Of a stretch of 10,428 nucleotides of DNA, positions 7,154-10,428 are shown piece by piece. The position numbers and the translations under genes were made by a program. Position 1 is the first letter of the stretch; each line of letters starts with the position of its first letter. Below the pieces are notes generated by a model, which saw only the letters and a program-made list of their open reading frames with translations, searched no databases and was not told where the DNA came from. The DNA lies in contig JAKCEJ010000073.1 in NCBI GenBank assembly GCA_021838065.1, forward strand, positions 1-10,428, read 5' to 3'. The stretch is from Pseudomonadota bacterium. Lineage in GTDB: Bacteria > Pseudomonadota > Gammaproteobacteria > Steroidobacterales > Steroidobacteraceae.

Positions 7154-8407
7154 ATGCGATTATACGCGGCCATGGCGTCGAAACAGATTCGCTGTGCCCG
7201 CCTCCTGCTGGCGGGCGGGATACCGGCCCTCCTGGCGGCCTGCGCGGCCACCCATGGGGCGAGCCGGCCGGCCATGGCCGCCCCACCGCCGAGCCCGCCC
7301 CCGCCGGCAGCCGTCGCGAGCCCCGCACCGGCACCTGCGGTCGCGGCCAGCGACGCGGGCCCGATCATCCGCCACAGCGCGCCGATGACCTATACGGTCA
7401 AGCGCGGTGACACCCTGTGGGGCATCGCCTCGAAGTTCCTGCGCAACCCCTGGGACTGGCCCGAGGTCTGGTACCTCAATCCCCAGATCCACAATCCTCA
7501 TCTCATTTATCCGGGGGACGTGCTGGCCCTGACCTATGGCCACAACGGCAAGCCCTCGATCCGCCTGGTGCGCGCGAGCCCGCTGCGCGGGCAGGCGGCC
7601 GGCGAGCAGACCGTCCAGCTCCGGCCGACGCTGCGCAGCACGCCGATCACGGCCGCCATTCCCACCATTCCGTACTCGGCGATCGCCGCGTTCCTGGCGC
7701 GGCCGGTGGTGCTCAGCGCCGGCCAGGTGCGCCGGGCCGCGCACGTGATCGCGTTCCGCGACAAGCACCAGATCGCCGGAACCGGCTCGATCGCCTACGT
7801 CAGCAGCCTCGGCCGCCATCCGCGCAGCCGCTACAGCGTGATTCATGTCGGGCGCAAGCTGCGCGAGCCGGGCGATTTCGGCTTCGGGCATGTGTACGGC
7901 TACCTCGGCAGCTATACCGCCACGGCGGTGATTACCGCGGACGGCCGCCCGGCGACCGCGACCCTGTCGGACTCAGCGCGTGAGACCTTCCGCGGCGACC
8001 GCCTCATTGCCAACGACGCACCGGCGCCGCTCACCATGGAGCCGCGCGCGCCCTCGCGCCGGATCCACGGCAAGATCATCTGGGTGGTCGGCGGCACCGG
8101 CGGGGCCGACCTCGCCGGCCAGTACGACATCGTGGTGCTCGATCGCGGCAGCCACGCCGGGCTCGTCCCCGGGGATGTGCTGGCGGTCGATCACAACGGC
8201 TCCGTGGTGCACGACACCCATGGCGCATTCAGCTGGCTGTTCCGGGCCTTCGGCTCCGCCGGCCACGCCTTCGCGCCGCGCGTGAAGCTGCCCGACTATC
8301 GCGCCGGCACGCTGCTGGTGTTCAAGACCTACCGCGACCTGTCCTTCGCGCTGGTGGTGGCCGCCTCGAACGTCATCGACATCGGCGACGTCGTGCACAA
8401 CCCCTAG
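7154..8407 (+). CDS. LysM-domain lipoprotein
   Basis: Probable envelope lipoprotein of 417 aa that binds peptidoglycan; its enzymatic role, if any, is unknown. The N-terminus has basic residues, a hydrophobic core (LLLAGGIPALL) and the lipobox LAAC with lipidated Cys30. Next comes a Pro/Ala-rich linker (about 43-64) of the kind that spans the envelope. A single LysM domain at about 78-127 reads YTVKRGDTLWGIASKFL, then WPEVWYLNPQIHNPHLIYPGD. The remaining 290 residues have no motif I can assign, though DIVVLDRGSHAGLVPGDVLAV (about 325-345) recalls the C-terminal part of LysM proteins encoded beside dprA. This gene is divergent from def, its usual arrangement in this group. Here it is followed not by dprA but by convergent aroE, whose stop codon it overlaps. 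The start at ATG 7154 is set by the Shine-Dalgarno at 7141-7148; ATG 7172 would keep the signal peptide too. Confidence 0.93.
   Translation: MRLYAAMASKQIRCARLLLAGGIPALLAACAATHGASRPAMAAPPPSPPPPAAVASPAPAPAVAASDAGPIIRHSAPMTYTVKRGDTLWGIASKFLRNPWDWPEVWYLNPQIHNPHLIYPGDVLALTYGHNGKPSIRLVRASPLRGQAAGEQTVQLRPTLRSTPITAAIPTIPYSAIAAFLARPVVLSAGQVRRAAHVIAFRDKHQIAGTGSIAYVSSLGRHPRSRYSVIHVGRKLREPGDFGFGHVYGYLGSYTATAVITADGRPATATLSDSARETFRGDRLIANDAPAPLTMEPRAPSRRIHGKIIWVVGGTGGADLAGQYDIVVLDRGSHAGLVPGDVLAVDHNGSVVHDTHGAFSWLFRAFGSAGHAFAPRVKLPDYRAGTLLVFKTYRDLSFALVVAASNVIDIGDVVHNP
8404..8407. other. CTAG palindrome serving as both stop codons of convergent genes
   Basis: The LysM gene ends in TAG at 8405-8407, and aroE on the other strand ends in TAG at 8406-8404. 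The two genes thus overlap tail to tail with no space for an intergenic terminator. Transcription of each must stop inside, or run through, the other. Confidence 0.9.
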
Positions 8408-9258
8408 CCGGTGCGGCCGGTGGCGGGGGCGCTGCGCCCCGTGAGCGCCGCCAGCACCGGCGCAGTGAGTGGCCGCACGCCGCGCCAGAGCCGGAACGAC
8501 TCGGCCGCCTGCTCGACCAGCATGCCCCAGCCGGGCACGGCCTCGCGGCACCCCAACTCGCACGCCCAGCGCACGAACGGGGTATCCCCCCGGCCGTAGG
8601 CCATGTCGTAACAGAACGTGTCGCGGCCGAATGCCGTCGCGGGCACCGCGGGCAGCTCGCCTGTCAGGCTCGCCGAAGTGGCGTTGATGATCAGGTCGAA
8701 GCTCTCCCCGCCGAGATCGGCGAAACCGCAGCCCTCGACCGCGCCGAGCCCGGCGAATACCGCGGCGAGCGCCACGGCCCGCTCGGCGGTGCGGTTCGCG
8801 ACCACGATGCGCCGGGGCGCGAGCGCCAGCAGCGGGGCGATCACCCCGCGCGCCGCGCCGCCGGCGCCGATCAGCAGAACGTTGCGCTTCTTGACCGTCA
8901 TGCCGATGTTGCCCGTGAGATCCTGCACGAGCCCGGCCCCGTCGGTGTTGTCGCCGAGCAGCGTGCCGTCGCGGCGAGCCGCGAGCGTGTTGACCGCGCC
9001 GGCGAGCCGCGCGCGCTCGGTGAGCTCGCTGGCGAGCGCCATGGCGCGCGTCTTGTGCGGCAGGGTGATGTTCACGCCCCGGCCGCCGCCGGCGAAGAAC
9101 TCCCCGACCCGCTCGACGAATCTCTCCGGCGCGACGTCCATCAGGCGGTAGCTGAGGGACTGGCCGGTCTGGCGCGCGAACAGCGAATGGATGAAAGGCG
9201 AGAGACTGTGGGCGACCGGGTGACCCACCACCGCGTACTGATCCACTCTCCCTTCCAT
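8404..9258 (-). CDS. aroE: Shikimate dehydrogenase (NADP+)
   Basis: Catalyses NADPH-dependent reduction of 3-dehydroshikimate to shikimate, the fourth step of aromatic amino-acid precursor synthesis, in the cytoplasm. The protein is 284 aa (E. coli AroE 272). The shikimate-binding motif SLSP (Ser18, Ser20) and VNITLPHK with catalytic Lys69 are present, as are GAVNT (87-91) and GDNTDG with catalytic Asp106. The NADP-binding part has GAGGAARG (131-138) and NRT (155-157), whose Arg156 fits NADP preference. INATS and GMLVEQAAESFRLW complete the family pattern. ATG 9258 is used. GTG 9246 would give an N-terminus that aligns better with E. coli AroE, but the AAGGGAGA just before it is too close for an ideal ribosome-binding site. 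The gene begins 31 bases after rlmJ on the same strand, probably co-transcribed. Confidence 0.97.
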   Translation of the reverse strand: MEGRVDQYAVVGHPVAHSLSPFIHSLFARQTGQSLSYRLMDVAPERFVERVGEFFAGGGRGVNITLPHKTRAMALASELTERARLAGAVNTLAARRDGTLLGDNTDGAGLVQDLTGNIGMTVKKRNVLLIGAGGAARGVIAPLLALAPRRIVVANRTAERAVALAAVFAGLGAVEGCGFADLGGESFDLIINATSASLTGELPAVPATAFGRDTFCYDMAYGRGDTPFVRWACELGCREAVPGWGMLVEQAAESFRLWRGVRPLTAPVLAALTGRSAPATGRTG

Positions 9259-9289
9259 CAGTCGATTCTGCGCCCGCGCCGCAGCCCTG

Positions 9290-10135
9290 TCACGCCGGCC
9301 GCGCCGGCGCGAGCGGCCGGACTGCGCTGCCGCCGGCCGCCGCGCCGCCCAGGCGCTCGCAGAGCTCCGCGAGCCACGCCCGCATCTGCACATCGAGTTG
9401 GTACGGCGGATTGACGATCAACATGCCGGAGCCGTTTAACGCAACGCGCGAGTCGCGCGGATACAGCCACAGCTCCGCGACCAGCGCGGCGCGCTCGGTC
9501 TGGCGCGCCACGGCAGCGAGCCAGCGCTCGGTATCGCGCGCATCCTTGACCGGATACCACACGGCCACGACACCCGTCGGAAAGCGGCGCACCGTCTCAG
9601 CGATCCCCGCCCGGACCCGCTCGAAGTCGCGCTGCGTCTCCTCGTAGGGAGGATCGATCAGCGTCAGCGCGCGCCGCTCGGGCGGCGGCAGCGCGGCGCG
9701 CAGCCGCTCGAAGCCATCGCCGGTCTCGACGCGCACCCGCGCTTCCCGAGCGGATGACAGTGCGCGCCGCAGCGCGCGCGCCTCCTCGGGGAGGGCTTCC
9801 ACGAACACGGCGCGGTCCTGGGCGCGCAGCGCCCGCGCCGCGAGCCAGGGGGATCCCGGGTACAGCCGGCTCGAGCCGCACTCGCGGCGCGCCTGCGCCA
9901 AGCGCTCCAGGTAATGGCGCAGCTCGGGCGCGGTGCACGGTGCGCCCTCCAGGCGGGCGACGCCCGCGCCCGCCTCGGCCGAGTCGGCCAGGTCATAGAC
10001 GCCCCGGCCCGCGTGCGTCTCGAGGTAGAGAAAGCCCTTGTCCTTGCGCTGCAGCGCCGAGAGCAGCGCAAGCAGCGTCACGTGCTTGTGCACGTCCGCG
10101 AAGTTGCCCGCGTGATGGGCGTGCCGGTACTTCAT
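9290..10135 (-). CDS. rlmJ: 23S rRNA (adenine-2030 N6)-methyltransferase RlmJ
   Basis: SAM-dependent enzyme that makes m6A at position 2030 of 23S rRNA, acting on naked rRNA before ribosome assembly. The 281-residue length matches E. coli RlmJ (280). Family segments are MKYRHAHHAGNFADVHKH at the N-terminus, FLYLETHAGRGVYDL (35-49) in the SAM-binding part, YPGSP (92-96), the catalytic motif DPPYE (161-165), WYPVKD, and a second NPPY (242-245). The last 20 or so residues are Ala/Pro-rich and unlike E. coli. ATG 10135 gives the expected N-terminus; the frame is open upstream but not family-like. No clear Shine-Dalgarno sequence is seen. It lies upstream of aroE, and its promoter should be within 10136-10329. 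Confidence 0.96.
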   Translation of the reverse strand: MKYRHAHHAGNFADVHKHVTLLALLSALQRKDKGFLYLETHAGRGVYDLADSAEAGAGVARLEGAPCTAPELRHYLERLAQARRECGSSRLYPGSPWLAARALRAQDRAVFVEALPEEARALRRALSSAREARVRVETGDGFERLRAALPPPERRALTLIDPPYEETQRDFERVRAGIAETVRRFPTGVVAVWYPVKDARDTERWLAAVARQTERAALVAELWLYPRDSRVALNGSGMLIVNPPYQLDVQMRAWLAELCERLGGAAAGGSAVRPLAPARPA

Positions 10136-10300
10136 GCGCCGGCACAGTAGCAAACTCGGGGCGGCCGTTTGGCGGAACCCGGGTGGCACTTGCGCGCCGC
10201 AGACCGCAGCGCACAGCCGTTTTCGGCGTCGCCCGGGCCATGCGGCCGGCCCGTCCCCGACGGCGCCCGCCGGATCAGACCGGTCCGCGGCCGCAGGAGA

Positions 10301-10340
10301 TTTCATTTAACCCCATAAATCAGTTACTTATGCAAAATTC
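10301..10340. promoter_or_regulatory. AT-rich patch, probable promoter region
   Basis: Only 11 of these 40 bases are G or C, against about 70% around them. The patch ends at the start of the DprA-like frame. Low-melting DNA between divergent genes is where a promoter is expected. I could not pick a convincing -35/-10 pair. The rest of 10136-10300 is GC-rich and shows nothing I recognise. Confidence 0.4.
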
Positions 10341-10428
10341 GACCGCGCCCGCATTGGACAAGGAATATGAAATGCTGTTAGATGCGCTCGGCTTTGAGCC
10401 CGTGACCCCCGACACCCTCGCGGCCCAC
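10330..10428 (+). CDS. dprA: DprA C-terminal winged-helix segment, N-terminal domains absent (cut by window end)
   Basis: Thirty-three codons run from ATG 10330 to the window end. ALDKEYEMLLDALGFEPVTP resembles the beginning of the winged-helix domain that ends DprA (Smf), the protein that loads RecA on incoming single-stranded DNA during transformation. In an ordinary dprA this segment follows a SAM-like domain and a Rossmann fold of nearly 300 residues. Here nothing of those domains precedes it: the frame is open back through 10111, but the upstream translation is Arg/Pro-rich and overlaps rlmJ on the other strand. An in-frame ATG also exists at 10240. AGGAGA at 10295-10300 is too far from 10330 to serve it. 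dprA usually follows the lysM gene, so this may be the remnant of a dprA whose 5' part was lost, or a small stand-alone winged-helix gene. The family call rests on a short match recognised by eye. Confidence 0.55.
   Translation, partial: MQNSTAPALDKEYEMLLDALGFEPVTPDTLAAH

Noticed and set aside
9259..9393. Upstream extension of aroE overlapping rlmJ
   Set aside because: The translation is Arg/Ala-rich and overlaps the end of rlmJ. The family N-terminus begins at or after ATG 9258.
10136..10306. Upstream extension of the rlmJ frame
   Set aside because: The RlmJ family begins at ATG 10135 with the conserved YRHAHHAGN segment, and the upstream translation resembles nothing known.

Overview
This window is chromosomal housekeeping DNA from a high-GC proteobacterium (roughly 70% G+C by eye). 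A gammaproteobacterium is most likely. The evidence is the gene order def-fmt-rsmB-DUF4390-ntrY-ntrX divergent from a LysM lipoprotein gene, plus an rlmJ of the E. coli type. This order is familiar in non-enteric gamma- and betaproteobacteria. Genus cannot be fixed from the sequence. No IS element, CRISPR array, tRNA or rRNA was seen.

Bases 1-7036 are one tightly packed minus-strand block. Transcription should run def (peptide deformylase), fmt (Met-tRNA formyltransferase), rsmB (16S rRNA m5C967 methyltransferase), a secreted DUF4390 protein, ntrY (membrane histidine kinase), ntrX (response regulator, cut by the left window edge). Three junctions overlap: fmt/rsmB through TTGA, DUF4390/ntrY by up to about 20 bases, and ntrY/ntrX through ATGA. 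The first half makes, uses and removes the formyl group of initiator Met and modifies the ribosomal P-site region. The second half is a two-component system preceded by an exported protein.

Bases 7037-7153 form a short divergent intergenic region. A plus-strand LysM lipoprotein gene follows (7154-8407). It meets aroE (shikimate dehydrogenase, minus strand) tail to tail, and the two genes share one CTAG palindrome as their stop codons. rlmJ (23S rRNA m6A2030 methyltransferase) lies just upstream of aroE on the same strand.

At the right edge, after an AT-rich patch, a plus-strand frame begins that reads like the C-terminal winged-helix domain of DprA, with no DprA Rossmann domain before it. 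dprA normally follows the lysM gene directly, so aroE-rlmJ appears to sit where the first part of dprA would be expected.

The two points most worth a second look are this headless DprA frame and the degenerate ATPase domain of NtrX (Walker A Lys to Arg, Walker B Asp to Gln, GAFTGA loop missing). I see no wholly new multi-gene system here.
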